Position numbers and translations under genes: made by a program
The notes under the pieces: model-generated
What the model saw: only the letters and a program-made list of their open reading frames with translations
Told to the model about the DNA's origin: nothing
The model's database searches: none
Shown here: positions 1-11,708 of the stretch, piece after piece
How the letters are laid out: the number at the start of each line of letters is the position of its first letter
How positions within the stretch are numbered: the stretch's first letter is position 1
Assembly (NCBI GenBank): GCA_023362775.1
Contig: JALMGJ010000006.1
Location: forward strand, 14,706,001 to 14,770,000
Source of the DNA: Charina bottae
Taxonomy: Eukaryota > Chordata > Lepidosauria > Squamata > Charinaidae
Direction: 5' to 3'
DNA: 64,000 nucleotides

Positions 1-204
1 TCTCCCAAACCTCTTTCCGCATTCCCAACTTCACCTTTTCACTTCGTCTTCTAACGAGTAGAGGAGTACAGAGATAACCTTGCAGAAGGGATGATGGAGT
101 GGTTACGTGAACACCAACTCAGCCTTGAGAAACTCAAGACTACCCCACCATTGATTCTCTTTGGAATAAGTGGGAAGAGAGAGAAATTCTGTTGGGTTTT
201 CAAG
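1..204. other. Unassigned flank
   Basis: I recognise no gene or repeat in this stretch. Open frames are short and without family resemblance. Confidence 0.4.
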
Positions 205-480
205 ATTGATGCCAGTCCTTCAAGGTGGGCCAGGTCAGGAAACAGACTCCATAAGGACTAGTAGAACAACTTTGTTGTTGTAGGATATAATAACAGATCC
301 TGGAAACCTTGACAGATTTTCCCTCTGCCCCCTCTTGTACACAAGAGAACCAAGGCAGGATAACCTTGACTTTCTTTCTCACCCCCTCCTCTTTCTGAGG
401 ACTGAGTTGTTGTTCATATAACCACTCCCTCATTCCTTCCACAGGGTTATCTGTGTTCTCCTCTGCATAACAGAATTATC
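205..480 (-). mobile_element. Possible degraded LTR, same family as the 33.7 and 50.2 kb copies
   Basis: The first 100 bases, from about position 210, resemble the start of the LTR at 50229 when both are read on the + strand: a cag-ccttc-aggt stretch, then a poor match to ...aacaacta..taacagatc.. around the poly(A) zone. The plausible inner ends are near 210 and 472, but I see no clean 5-bp target duplication. No internal retroviral genes lie nearby, so this would be a solo LTR. The alignment was done by eye and is weak after position 300. Confidence 0.3.
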
Positions 481-647
481 ATCTCAGCTTTCTTTGGGAT
501 ATTTAGATCTCCAGGCCTACAAGCATGGAAACGAGATGTTCAATTATTTGTCCCTGTGGTCTTTAGCCCTGCAGAAAAAGAAGGTCAACTCTTCCAACCC
601 GGATACAGCCTCTGAAATTTCTCTCTGTGCTGTAATTGATACAATAT

Positions 648-1150
648 GTGCCATCAAGTCATTTTTGACTCCTAGAAACCACATAGATAGATTTTCGACA
701 TGATGGTCTATCCCTAACCTGGTCTTTCAATCTTCCAACGGTGCACTCATCGCCACTGTAATTGACTCTGTCAAACTTGCTGCTGGTTGTCCTCTTCTTC
801 TCTTTCCTTCCACCTTTCCCAGGATTACAGCCTTTTCCAGAGAGCTAGATCTTCGCATAATGTACCCAAAGTAGGAACATTTGAGCCTGGTCATTTGTGC
901 CTTGAGTGAGAACACTGGGTTGATTAGTTCAATGGTCCATTGGTTTGTTTTCTTGGCTGCCCATGGTATTCTCAAGAGTCTTCTCCAACACCACAGTTCA
1001 AAGGCATCAATACTCTTCCTATCCTGCTTCCTCAAAGTCCAACTTTCACTTCCATAGAATCTCACAGGGAATACCTTGGCTTCCACAATTCTGATCATCA
1101 TGGCATTTGAATATCTTTTCCAATCTGCTGTAATTAGTTTTGGAAAAATC
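648..1150 (-). mobile_element. Old RTE-clade LINE, 3' fragment (non-BovB family, here called RTE-C)
   Basis: On the minus strand, 1101 to 727 is an open frame for the C-terminal tail of an RTE polyprotein. It contains SESWTLRKQD, AFELWCWRRLLR-PW and LGKVEGKRRRGQP, the same ordered blocks as the BovB tail but with clearly different residues between them. The 3' end near 648 carries a gacttgatggca motif that recurs at the ends of the related fragments at 12600-13056 and 42930-43115, which defines a second RTE family in the window. The reverse transcriptase core is missing, so the copy is 5'-truncated. It is non-functional. Confidence 0.7.
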
Positions 1151-1782
1151 CTATCTTTGGCAGCTGTTAAAGGGAGACTCAGCTTGGATGGGGAGGATTC
1201 TTAAGTTGTATCTGGTCAATGCACACTTGTTCCCCGACTCTGATATAGTTTCCTCTTATCTTCTTGTCTCATGCAATAAGAATGACTTAAGAATCCATTA
1301 AGAATGCAGTAATGTGGAATGGTAGACCAGCACAACTTTATATAACAATTCCAAAGGATGACCACAAGTACAGTTCTGCAAAGCACCATCACTACCCCAA
1401 GATTTTGCCACTATCATCAATAGTGATTTTGGTTCTATCAGAATTTAATAGCTGTTTCACCTAAGCAAAAACCTTTGAATTGGCTTAGGAAAGTATGGCC
1501 CACTCTAGCTCAAATGCACAAAGGTGATTTTAGTACTATCTGCTTATTTTAGGGCTCATAAAAATACACTGAGCAAGATTTAAGAAAGGAGAGGATCCTA
1601 TTCACTCATAGCGTATGCCCAAATATGATGGTTAAACCCTGAAGATTAAAAATTCTCGACATAACAGGGCCAGTGTTATGTTGGGTTGCTCCAAGGAATA
1701 TAGAGAATTAAACTGGTATCTCAATCTTCATGCCATCATCTTGATTTAGTTTCCTGTAATTTAGTTTTGCATGATTTTAATC
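1151..1782. other. Unassigned AT-rich stretch
   Basis: No repeat family or coding sequence is recognised here. The right part may be the upstream part of the L2 3' UTR whose tail is at 2046-2125. Confidence 0.3.
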
Positions 1783-2045
1783 CCCTAGAACAGAATTGTC
1801 GGCTGTGTCGGCTGCAGTGTCTGGATGTGTCGCGTTAGTGTGTCGGCTGCAGTGTCTGGGTGTGTCGCGGCTGCTGCTGCCTCCGAGCCCTGCCAGGATT
1901 CCATGCAGGTCCTAGTGCCTGCCTTGTGCCCTGCTATAAGAGTGTGTCGCAAAATGATGCCCTGCTGTAAGAGTGTGTCACGAAATGATGCATGTCTAAA
2001 AAGTGTGTCACCAACATGAAAAGTTTGGAAAGCTCTGCCCTAGAA
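1783..2045 (+). mobile_element. hAT-type MITE, copy 1, with 8-bp target duplication
   Basis: The element at 1791-2037 is flanked by CCCTAGAA on both sides (1783-1790 and 2038-2045). The right end reads AAGTTTGGAAAGCTCTG, the inverted form of the left end seen in the copy at 29516. The left end here keeps only CAGA before an internal deletion. The body has GTGTGTCGC-type motifs and one unit of the 61-bp block that is amplified fivefold at 46441-46745. There is no transposase; it depends on an autonomous hAT elsewhere. It is inserted in L2-type 3' UTR sequence. Confidence 0.85.
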
Positions 2046-2125
2046 TGATATAGTCACTTGCTGAGATGGGCAGCTATAGAAATCAAATAAATAAATCAAA
2101 TAAATAAATAAATATAGCATAATAG
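2046..2125 (+). mobile_element. L2-type LINE 3' end
   Basis: A gagatgggcagctatagaa stretch followed by (AAAT)n matches the conserved 3' terminus shared by the L2 tails at 28080, 29740, 49130 and 62465. Only the terminal bases survive. Confidence 0.6.
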
Positions 2126-4295
2126 TTGAACATGTTTTCTTCTCATCACTTTCTACATAAGTCTGATTGTGCAAATCTGTTTTCATCACTCACTTCATTT
2201 CCTATCAAAGCAAAAATATATCAGCAAAGGACCCACATAGCCTGAAAGTGCTTGATATATTTCCAGATGGGTTGGGGAATTTGGTATTTTACTAGACCAA
2301 GAGCAGTTCATGGTTGGCTTGGGGGAATCAGTAACATGGCCCAGCTTCATAGCTCTGTGGATGAGGAGTATGAGGCCTCTTCCACATCTTATTGTCCAAC
2401 ATGAATTTTTATTCACAAAATATGAGTCTTTTATTCCATTACTAGAAGACATAATTGTCTTTTGAGACTGGGGGCCATACTTGGTCTCTGTGTGGCACAC
2501 TCAGGCCCACTCTAAAAAAAAAAAAAAACAGAGAGGGCCAAAATAAAAATATATGAAGCCGGGACAAAAAATATTAGTTGGATAAGCATCCTTGTTCCCC
2601 TATATGAAAAGTGTTTTTGTTAGGTTAAAATTACAACTTGTTTTTTCCTTTTTGGAGGGAATATAGAAATGTGTCCAAGGCCTTCAGGGCCCACATGTGC
2701 TTTCCTATATATGAAGTCGTGTTTTTTTTTTCTTCTTCTATAAAGAAGTCATCTCAGCTTTTTTTTTTGTGATACTATGGAACTTATCTCCTTGAAGTCC
2801 ACAAGCTGTGGAAACCAGATGTTCAGACATCTGTCACTGGACAGTTACAAATTTCAAGCTCTCAGTGGTCACATTATGTGTAAGGGGGACACAAACACAT
2901 AACAGAATCAATTGGGGAAGCTAGGCTATTATTAGTTTAAGTGGGATTTAAATTCACGCACGCATACATTACATCCATTTCTGCAACTGCTTCCTTATCC
3001 TGGCTGCTCACAGACACATTCATTTCTATTTGCCCTGTGGCTGTAAGCATGAGAACATGGTTAGTTCCATCTTTCTCAGCTGGCATACAGTTGAATTAAT
3101 GGACAGGCTTTTCTATATTTAAAGAACTGCCTCTGCGAGGCCATCCTCTTTTTACAGTTGCAACTCTGACTCATTCAGACAGCTTAAGCTCCCAATTACA
3201 GCAAATCAGGGCAAGTTCTTTTGTGAAAATGACTGATTTATTTTCCCACCCCTCTACTACCCGTGTTTAATATTTATGAGGTGTCCAGAATGGTCTCACC
3301 TCTGTACAGAACTCAGAAATGACCAGGGATGGATTAACTTTCTCACCAAGTAAGAGCAAAACCAAGTGGAGGCCTTGCAAAGGATAGTCTCTGGAGAACA
3401 AATGAAGACATCTTAATCTCTGTCTTGGGGCTTCCTAGATTCCCTGCAGTTTGGAATATTATGGTTCATCTTCTCAAATAAAGCAGGGAGGCAAGAGACA
3501 TGATTTTTAACTTTAGGAAAAATGAAGTTTGGGCATAGAATTTTTGTATATAAAGATTCAGACTCACGGGGAGCTTATCCATCATCTTATCCATCAATTC
3601 TCACTGGAATTTGGAGAACATGTCATGAATGTTCACACCAAACATCTGCTGGAGTAACGTCACCAATTGTATCCGTTGCATCTGATGATGTGACCTGCAG
3701 CTCATGAAAGCATATGCCTTTTGATAACATTTTTTTTAATCAGAAAAGGTGCTATAGGATTCATTAGGATTTTTTGCCACTAACACAGCTCTCTTCCTAC
3801 AATCTCTATGACTACTATGAAGCACTGATTTCCTGGAATTCTTCCCATTAGTCTTCTACCCTTCCTCCCACAGGCTGCCTCCTACTTCCAAGTAAACCCC
3901 TGGGGTGCCGCCCTTCATCATATCTAAATTCTACAAAAGTAGGGCTACCATATCAGAGCTGCAAAATTTGGATGACCAAAAGATGACCGCAGAAAGAATT
4001 TTACTACCAGCTAGGATCATTCAGATGTTCGCCGCCAAGAACTGTTAGCCTTAATGAAAGCTTATAGGAACATGTGGGGCCCAAAGACATTCTAAGAAAT
4101 AATGATACAGCTGGAGGCTGGTCTCTTGCTTTGCAGTGTAAGAAGTGTTGCATTTGTGCTACATTTGCCAAATGTAGGGAGTCAGATGGCTTAGGAAGTC
4201 TGGCAGGCAGCAAGAACAGTGTCTGTAGACAGATTGTTACCTCAAAGCAACACACTGGGGTCTAAAGCTCTAGACTTATCTGGTACTTGAGGAAA
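2126..4295. other. Mostly unassigned, repeat-poor DNA
   Basis: The only obvious repeat is a poly(A) run near 2513-2528. No exon-like frame is seen. The stretch 3160-3300 is complex AT-rich sequence of the sort found in conserved non-coding elements, but nothing in a single sequence can show conservation. Confidence 0.35.
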
Positions 4296-4443
4296 TTCTA
4301 GATCAGTGTTTTTCAAACTTGGCAACTTTAAGATGTGTGGACTTCAACTTCCAGAATTCCCCAGCCAGCGCTGGCTGGGGAATTCTGGGAGTTGAAGTCC
4401 ACACATCTTAAAGTTGCCAGGTTTGAAAAACACTGTTCTAGAT
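4296..4443. mobile_element. Palindromic hAT-type MITE, 132 bp, family P
   Basis: The element at 4304-4435 is a near-perfect inverted repeat: two 66-base arms that differ at about two positions and have no loop. The termini are CAGTGTTTTTCAAAC and its complement. The 8-bp target duplication is TTCTAGAT (4296-4303 and 4436-4443). The same family occurs at 48633 and 53948. A transcript across it would fold into a long double-stranded RNA hairpin. It encodes nothing. Confidence 0.88.
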
Positions 4444-5164
4444 ATTGCCCCAGTGTGCACAACTCATTGCTTCTCTGTGTGTGTGTCCACATATGTGCCT
4501 GTGAAGGTCGGGCAAGGGGAACAAGTAACCAGACGTGCATTACAACATCATAACACAAACTCTACCCTTTATGGAGTTGCGTGCAACATCACCATGCAAG
4601 GACAAAAGGTCAGAGCTGGTCCCATGATGTCACAGCAGGTGTTTTGTCAACATAGCAACATCCCAGTTAGATATGGCCATCTATGTTTTTATTAGAGCTA
4701 TGCATGCTTCAAAAACGATTTGGAAGAAGCACAGCGTTATTCTGTAAAAAACAGTGCTGCTGCTTTAAGAGTCACATTAACTTAAGTTTCCTTAAAGCAG
4801 CAGCATCTTTTTTTTTAATGTGGAAGCCTGAAAAAAATTGGCTGCTTTAATGAGAAGCAAAGAAGTACTGCGTTCTTGCAAGAACCAAAGCAAATTATTT
4901 CTTCCAAATGGTTTCTGAAATATGTACAGCAGAGAGTTAGAGTTAGAGACAGAGATATACTTCTTGCAAATGTTGAAGGGAACATTTTTTTACGCCTACT
5001 GGTTCATTTCAGGTGTGTCTTCAGGGTATGGTCAGAAAGTCAAGATGGTAGCAGAGCTTTGATCACACCCCTGTGGCACCATCTTCACTTTTTTGTCCAC
5101 AACCTGCAGACATTCCTGGCTCATTTCAGGTGTGAACTTAATACTCCAGTGCATATGAAGATGC
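4444..5164. other. Unassigned stretch
   Basis: No repeat family or coding sequence is recognised. A short imperfect inverted repeat around 4755-4805 (tgctgctttaag and cttaaagcagcag) is visible. Confidence 0.3.
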
Positions 5165-5169
5165 CTGTT

Positions 5170-5221
<52 letters not shown>

Positions 5222-5285
5222 TTTATATCCCACCCATCTCCCCCACAAGGAGGGTCCCTGGGTGGGACCCCAAAGATTGACCTGA
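5165..5285 (-). mobile_element. L2 3' end with (TTTA)n tail
   Basis: On the minus strand a gtgggatataaat-like terminus precedes an expanded (AAAT)n tail that runs as (TTTA)n at 5168-5220. It is the usual L2 3' end lengthened into a microsatellite. Confidence 0.6.
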
Positions 5286-5678
5286 AATATAAGTTTAATG
5301 TAAATAAATATTCAATATAAATTGAATGAATGAATAAATAAATAAATGTATCAAAATATGAAATATAATATTAATATATGGGGAGCAATCATATTAAGTA
5401 ATATAATTTTAGTTAAGCTTATATTTATTTATTTTTATTTTATTGGTGAAATATAACGAACACAAGAAAAACAAACGCAACCCTTGATAGTACAATAAAA
5501 AGCATATATAATAGTGATTAAAACAATCAAAAACAAGGATGCTTTCAATCTAGCCATCTACTGTAGAAACATATTGCTCCATCTTCTCATTTTTAGAACA
5601 TTTCAAAAATTGATAAAGAGCCCCTCTCTTGAATCCACACTTCAACATCAGGAGTGTAAGTTTTTTCCAACCTCCGTA
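5286..5678. other. Unassigned AT-rich DNA
   Basis: AT-rich low-complexity DNA, possibly part of an old LINE 3' UTR. It hosts the insertion point of the following SINE. Confidence 0.3.
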
Positions 5679-5999
5679 AAGTAAGCTTAGGAAAGGAAAG
5701 GTTCCCCTGTGCAAGCACCGAGTCATGTGACCCCTGGGGAGACGCCGCTTTCACGACGTTTTCCTGGCAGACTATAGAGCGAGGTGGTTTGCCGTTGCCT
5801 TCCCCAGTCATGATTACCTTTCCCCCAGCAAGCTGGGTACTCATTTTACCGACCTCGGAAGGATGGAAGGCTGAGTCGACCTGAGCCGGCTACCTGAGAA
5901 CCAGCTTCCGCTGGGATCGAACTCAGGTCGTGGGGAGAGTTTCGGTTGCAGTACTGCCGCCTACCACTCTGCGCCACACGAGGCTCTTAAGTAAGCTTA
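5679..5999 (-). mobile_element. tRNA-derived SINE (non-Sauria type) with 11-bp target duplication
   Basis: The element at 5690-5988 is flanked by AAGTAAGCTTA (5679-5689 and 5989-5999). Read on the minus strand it begins with a tRNA-like head: a box A (TGGCGCAGAGTGG) and a box B (GAGTTCGATCCC), the internal RNA polymerase III promoter. The body has a cttccatccttccgaggtcgg block and ends in a CCTTTCC-type tail. The good target duplications and intact boxes suggest moderate age. Its exact Repbase name is not something I can determine. Confidence 0.82.
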
Positions 6000-7380
6000 A
6001 GCTGGCATTTAAATTAAACAAATTAGCTTTTGTCCTGTTCCATCCTCTTCTTGGTCTTGCTTCTTCCATTTTTTAGGATTTAGGCTCCACACATCCCTTT
6101 CAATGGCCAGGTCCAGTTGCTTATCTGTGCTATAGTGTACAATCATAATGAGTCTACCACAGGAGGATTAGACTATATATGATTTCATTCACTCCAAAAT
6201 ATAGTAAGCTGGGCCTGATGCCACTGGATCTCTCCTGGACATGCTGATGAAGGCGGCCTTAGATTCTTATTCAGAGGTCCTGCCTTGGTAGCACCCTTGA
6301 TTGTTAACGATTTGCAACAAGATACTGCACATGATAAATGACCTCTATCATAACATTGTACCACCATTCCAATCTGGATGTGAAAGGCTGTCTGTGACCA
6401 TGCCATTAAAGGTTAGTGATAATCGCCTTGGCCATTTCTTCTCCGGATGTTCACCCATATCCTCATTTCCATTCACCTTGCACTCATTCCCTAGTCCTGC
6501 CAATGGTTCTTTTGCTGCATCTGAAAATCAGAACATCACCCCCACTCTCCCCCCAAAACGAAAGCACCCCTAACAATTAAAAATGGTGTACCTTCAACTG
6601 AAAAAAAAAAAACAACTTCAGATGCCTTAACATGGATGTAAACCTGGGTTTTTTTAAAGAGTTACCAACAATTAGCAATGATAACACTGCAGTCTTGCAC
6701 TGAAGATGCTATTAAAGCAATAGCCGTTTTGAAAACCAGGCACGTAGTTGGCAAGTTATCAAAGAGAGAATGCAGGAGAAGGAAAGAGAAGAGCGGGAGG
6801 CCTGCGGCCCCCAACGGGTTAATGGCAAGGCCCTGAGTTAAAGGTGTCCTCACATCTAAGCAGTTCATCAAGCGATGGAGTCAGGAAACAAGGGAGGATA
6901 GATGAAGGTGCTCGGGATAATAATAATGGCAAGTAATGATTTCCCTAGAGATCCTCTGATCTATGGCCACGAGCAAAGAAAAAGCAGCTCGAAAGTGCTC
7001 TAACTGTACCTCGGAGTACTTAACAGACTCAGAAGCAGTAACCTGATGTCAGGAGCGGGCGGCGGTTTGCCCATCATCTTGCTCATTTTAAGGGGGAAAA
7101 GGAAGAGTTATGCCAAGACGTGGGGGGCGGGGGGGGGGAGAGCGCAGATTCACCTCCAAAATTAAACAGCTGAAAGGGATGATTTAACAATGCTCAACAC
7201 TCAATACGCTAAAGATAAACAGCAAATTAGATGGCTCAGTGTCAGGAGGCAAAAAAGAGAAAAGGAGCGAGAGAGAATAGAGAGAGCATCTTTCATCGAT
7301 CCCATCGTCAAAAATTAATCTGCTTGAGGATGCCCTCTGCTCCAATCGCAGTACTGATGGAGGGTACGGAAATAGAGAGG

Positions 7381-7384
<4 letters not shown>
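6000..7384. other. Repeat-poor block; possible conserved non-coding DNA
   Basis: No transposon is recognised. From about 6650 to 7330 the sequence is non-repetitive, with TAAT and GATAA-like cores, and lacks coding frames. A G-run lies at 7120-7140. Enhancer function is inference only. Confidence 0.3.
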
Positions 7385-7434
<50 letters not shown>

Positions 7435-7443
7435 TTTTTTTTT
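7385..7443. repeat. (TA)n microsatellite followed by T-run
   Basis: About 24 TA dinucleotides from 7385 to 7432, then ttctttttttt. The length is probably variable between individuals. Confidence 0.95.
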
Positions 7444-8419
7444 AATCCCTCTGTATTTGTGCTTCACCTTCAGGCTAGACCCTGATTACAATCTCCTGTG
7501 AGACCCTTCAGCGGAAAGCACTTCTCATGTCAGGCCTGCAAAATTAAATTGCAATCAATACTTTACAAAAATAATTGGGGAAAAATGTTTCAGAAGTCAG
7601 AGATGTGCTCTGTGGCTGACAAACTGGAGAGCGCTGGGTCTTTTCCCCCTTCCCGCTCCCCTTCCCCCCTCCCTCTTCCTTCCCAGCTTTCCAGAGGTGA
7701 TCCTTCAGCATCATCAGTTCAAAGGCGCCTCTTGCTACGGTTCTTATGGCCCTTTCGCTCACCTGGCTGGGGAATTGCTGGGGCAGGTGATATGCACAGT
7801 ATCCCAAATAAATTGTATTCATGCAACCGTCGATATGTCTTCTTCTTTTTCTCTGAGCCCTCCCCTAACCAGAAGTATAAATTATTATGTTTCTGCTCTC
7901 ACGAGCCACTTTGCTTGCGTTGGCCTAGTCTGAATGGAAAATGTCAAGAGATTTGGAAATCCATACATGTTAAAAGGGTGGGAGAGAATGGAGCAACTAG
8001 AATAGCGACATTCCAGACTTCCAGGGAGTTCTACATTCAAAATTCCATGTTTCATCCTAATCACATTTTGCTCTGAGCAATATCGGCTGTACCTGTTCTG
8101 CTGAATTTCCTCTGCTGAAGAATTCTCATTTTCAGTGAAAGAACTCTTTGGAATCCATGCACAAATTGGTTAGAGGGCTTTGCTTCCCCATGTACATTCA
8201 ATTACAAATAGTGATTCAACCCTGTACACCTTTCCACTGATCTCAAAGGGAACTCATGAGATGGGTAGTTCAGGCACTGACATTCTCTATGTGTCAGTTC
8301 TCATCCTCTGTTTGTGGTCACACAACACTTTAATTGGGTGACTGAATTAACCCTTATTCTTTGTGGATTCCCACAATATACTGAACTTTAACCCAGCATT
8401 ACACAACTTATTAAACCAA

Positions 8420-8420
<1 letters not shown>
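7444..8420. other. Repeat-poor block; possible conserved non-coding DNA
   Basis: No transposon is seen. The sequence 7500-7830 is complex and moderately GC-rich; it has an open frame on the + strand over 190 codons (7498-8076), but this contains long Ser/Pro low-complexity sequence from a pyrimidine tract and no recognisable domain, so I do not call a gene. Confidence 0.3.
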
Positions 8421-8483
<63 letters not shown>

Positions 8484-8580
8484 GAAGGAAGGAAGGAAGG
8501 AAGGAAGGAAGGAAGGAAGGAAGGAAGGAAGGAAGGAAGGAAGGAGGGAGGGAGGGAGGGAGGGAGGGAGGGAGGGAAAG
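8421..8580. repeat. Compound purine microsatellite (GAAA)n-(GGAA)n-(GGGA)n
   Basis: Three ordered tetranucleotide arrays on one strand: GAAA to about 8482, GGAA to about 8543, GGGA to 8577. The strand is entirely purine for about 160 bases. The frames that read through it are artefacts. Confidence 0.97.
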
Positions 8581-8879
8581 AAGGGCCACAGCTAAAGCTA
8601 GCCAAGTTCTGTATCACGTACAAAGGAAGTCACTGAAGCTGTCAGTCTTATTTGACTTAGTAATTGCATCTGCACATGTTTATTATTCCTGGTTGATTTG
8701 TAGTTTCAAGAGTTGTGTGAATCCAGCCTATTTATTGCAATAATCATATTGTATATTGTGTGAATGTAGCTAGTATGTTTACATGCAGTGTATGCAGGAT
8801 GCCTATCACAAATCACTCACTTAGCCCACCTTGTTTGATCTTGGTTGAACACTAAACAAGGTCAAACATAATTAGCTCC
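8581..8879. other. Unassigned stretch
   Basis: I see no feature here apart from a possible old repeat near 8810-8875. Confidence 0.3.
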
Positions 8880-9168
8880 CTTTCAGTACCCTCACTAAGA
8901 AGGGCCATCAGCAGAGGCCTCAGAGGTAAGGCTTCCCAACCACTGCCCCCTTTTATTGGAACAGAATTCCCCCTGAGTTCCATATGAACCCCCCCATCAT
9001 GCTTCATTTTAGGAAGATCATCAAAACCTGGCTTTTTCAGCAGGCCTTGGTGTAGACCTGATATGAATTTGCTCTCTCTTGTAGTATGGGAAATCTGAGG
9101 TTTTCTTATTGTTCCTCAAATAGACTTGTGAATTGGACTGTGATGTATTGTTATTTATCCAAGTTAAC
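8880..9168 (+). mobile_element. L2-type LINE, C-terminal coding end and 3' UTR
   Basis: The stretch ..aagatcatcaaaacctggct.. followed by tttttcagcaggcctt translates to a K-TW-F-Q-A tail typical of the L2 reverse transcriptase C-terminus. It is interrupted by the BovB fragment at about 9169, after which L2 3' end sequence resumes at 9545. Confidence 0.6.
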
Positions 9169-9535
9169 TGTGGTGTTGGAGGAAAATTCTGAGAGTGCCT
9201 TGGACTGCGAGAAGATCAAACCAGTCCATACTCCAGGAAATAAAGCCAGACTGCTCACTTGAGGGAATGATATTAAAAGCAAAACTGAAGTACTTTGGCC
9301 ACGTAATGAGAAGACAGGATACCCTGGAGAAGATGCTGATGCTAGGGAAAGTGGAAGGCAAAAGGAAGAGGGGCCGACCAAGGGCAAGATGGATGGGTGA
9401 TATTCTGGAGGTGACGGACTCAACCATGGGGGAGCTAGGGATGGTGACGGCTGACAGGAAGCTCTGGCGTGAGCTGGTCCATGAAGTCACAAAGAGTCGG
9501 AAGCGACTGAATGAATAAACAACAAAAAATGTATA
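9169..9535 (+). mobile_element. RTE-BovB 3' fragment, subfamily B
   Basis: The open frame 9195-9518 encodes the BovB tail: P-WTARRSNQSI, LKYFGHVMRRQD, LMLGKVEGKRKRGRPRARW and HEVTKSRKRLNE. It ends in aataaacaacaaaa, the usual BovB 3' tail. In subfamily B the linker reads EVTDSTMGELGMVTADRK, where subfamily A has DVMNMNLSKLRETVEDRK. It is heavily 5'-truncated and cannot move. It sits inside an L2 3' UTR. Confidence 0.9.
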
Positions 9536-9600
9536 TTTTTAATATTTATGGAAATATGTTATGGGGACTGCCCAGAGTCAGCACAATTGGAGCTACATAT
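9536..9600 (+). mobile_element. L2 3' terminus, continuation after BovB insertion
   Basis: The sequence gactgcccagagtcagca is the L2 terminal motif found at the other L2 tails. It continues the fragment broken at 9168. Confidence 0.55.
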
Positions 9601-9687
9601 GAGGAGAGGAGGGGAGGGGAGGGGAGAGGAGAGGAGAGGAGAGGAGAGGAGAGGAGAGGAGAGGAGAGGAGAGGAGAGGAGAGGAGA
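9601..9687. repeat. (AGAGG)n microsatellite
   Basis: Fifteen or so GAGAG/GAGGA units at the place where the L2 tail repeat would normally be; probably grown from the LINE tail. Confidence 0.95.
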
Positions 9688-10293
9688 TCCACTTCCATAT
9701 TATTGCCAAGGACGCTATATGTTCATATCCATAAAATCAACAGGAATCAAACTCAGGTCAAATGAGGCTTTACTTTTAAATCTCAAAACAATGTTCTGAG
9801 TCCATTTCAATATGGTTCCAGAAAAGCACATAACAAACAAAAATGCATAGTATATAGTATTCTTGTGATTATTGTTGCTTTTTGAAAGAAAAGGAGGCAT
9901 TTATGTGTTTCATTCAATTGTTTTGGGACTGAGGAAAGAAACCAGGAGGTTGAGGAACAAGTGAAAATGATTTCCTTCCATTTACACCTTGTTGGAAATG
10001 GGTCTCTCTTTACATCTCAATCTCTCTACATTCCATTTCTCAATTGAAAGATACAGCAGAGTAAAGTAAAATAAACCCCAGAGTGTAAATGGTATTTGCA
10101 AGCAGTAACAGCCTAGATTGTATTTTCCAAATCATAAAACACAGCAGGGGGTATGCTTATCTTTAAGTGGGGGGAGGAGAAATCAATCCTTTGGGATCTT
10201 ATAAATCATAGCCAGATGTCTATAATTCCCCAGAGATGTGATTATCTGATGACAGCCACATTCATTGAAGCTGTCTTACTGCAAACACTAACA

Positions 10294-10295
10294 AA

Positions 10296-10379
<84 letters not shown>

Positions 10380-10382
10380 AAA
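10294..10382. repeat. (AAAG)n microsatellite
   Basis: About 21 uninterrupted AAAG units. Confidence 0.97.
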
Positions 10383-11652
10383 TGTTATTGTGAAAGAAGA
10401 AGTTGCAAATTGTCTGCATAAAGTTGGGGAGTGGAGATGAATTTAGAAAGATCAGCAGGTATGCTAACCATCATTTGCCAACTTGGTGATCTCCAAAAGT
10501 ATTGGACTTCAAGCCCTAGGCTGGTGTTTATGGTATGACCTATATCAGGTAGAGATTTTAGGAATGGAATCCAACACATATGAAGGGCATCAGGTTGAAC
10601 AAACGTATACCAGCCACCCCTTTCCAGATTTTCAGAATGGGGTGTACCCCGACACAAGGTAGCTACAATGTTGCTAACTTGCAGTGCATTTCAACAACTT
10701 TCATTTCAACACAGTGATGAGCAGTAGTACTACAACCATGGCTTTCTGTGATATACCCATATGGTGAAAAAGGTTAAAAAGTTTTAAGCACAAAGGGGGT
10801 GTTTGGAAAAAATGTTTCAGCCCTGAACATGTATTGCCTTGTTCTATGCAGGGTGAACTCCGGGGGGAAAGAAAAAGGTCCTGCAAACTTTGAGTATGTG
10901 GAAATAAATGTCATATTTTTGTCAACAATCTCCTTATCAAGACTAAAAGTAAAATTAATCCCCATCTACTTTTTCTTACAAGACACTAGCTAGGACCAAC
11001 CTGATCATTAAGTAGAGCAAGGCAGCCAAAACAGATCTTGCTGGAGGACAAATAGACAATCCTACATTGACAATCCTACGTCCCTAAGCTTAGGGTGGGC
11101 AACCTACAAACCTAGGGCCACCTGCAGCCTCCAGAGTCTTGTAATGTGAGAGATGAGCCAAGGGCCACTGAGTTCTCAGGACAGAGATGTCAATTATGTC
11201 AACAATCTTTGGCTATTGACTCAACTCCTAGTTCTCAAATGTTGAGCTAAAGGTGAAAATGGAACACAAACCAAAGATGAGAATGTTGAACCTCTATCTA
11301 GTTTTATGCATGGAAGGCCATAAGCATGGTCAGCATTCAAATGCAGCCATGGTTCCTGATTATGTTAATAGGACATAACTTAGATTTAGAGCTACTGGGA
11401 TCCCAAAACATGTACACAGATTGTGTGGAATATAAGATGAGCAGTATAAAGTATATTTCATCCTTAAGACTGGCACAACTTGCATCTTCTATTTTGCTTT
11501 ATTTGGTAAGATGTGCGAAATTTATTGTACCTCTAGATTTTGTTTTTGTTTTTTACTTGAAACAGGCGGGATTCAGGACCCAATGGAATCCAAGAATTTT
11601 GCTTGTCACTACATTCTTTCTTTCCTCTTTATTTTTAGTCAGGGTGATTGGT

Positions 11653-11708
11653 GCACACACTCACACATATGCATGCACACACACATGCGCGCGCACACAC
11701 ACACACAA
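11653..11708. repeat. (CA)n microsatellite with GCGCGC interruption
   Basis: Alternating purine-pyrimidine sequence, CA repeats with a gcgcgc core near 11687-11694, a composition able to adopt Z-DNA. Confidence 0.9.

Noticed and set aside
481..2850. Similar phrases at 490-545 and 2750-2830 (catctcagctttt, then ggaaac-agatgttca)
   Set aside because: Too short and diverged to define a repeat family by eye.
7498..8076. 192-codon open frame
   Set aside because: No domain, Ser/Pro low complexity from a pyrimidine tract, unclear start and no splice context; chance frame.
8363..8743. Open frames rich in KKERK / FLPSFLS repeats
   Set aside because: They are translations of the GAAA/GGAA microsatellite in both strands.
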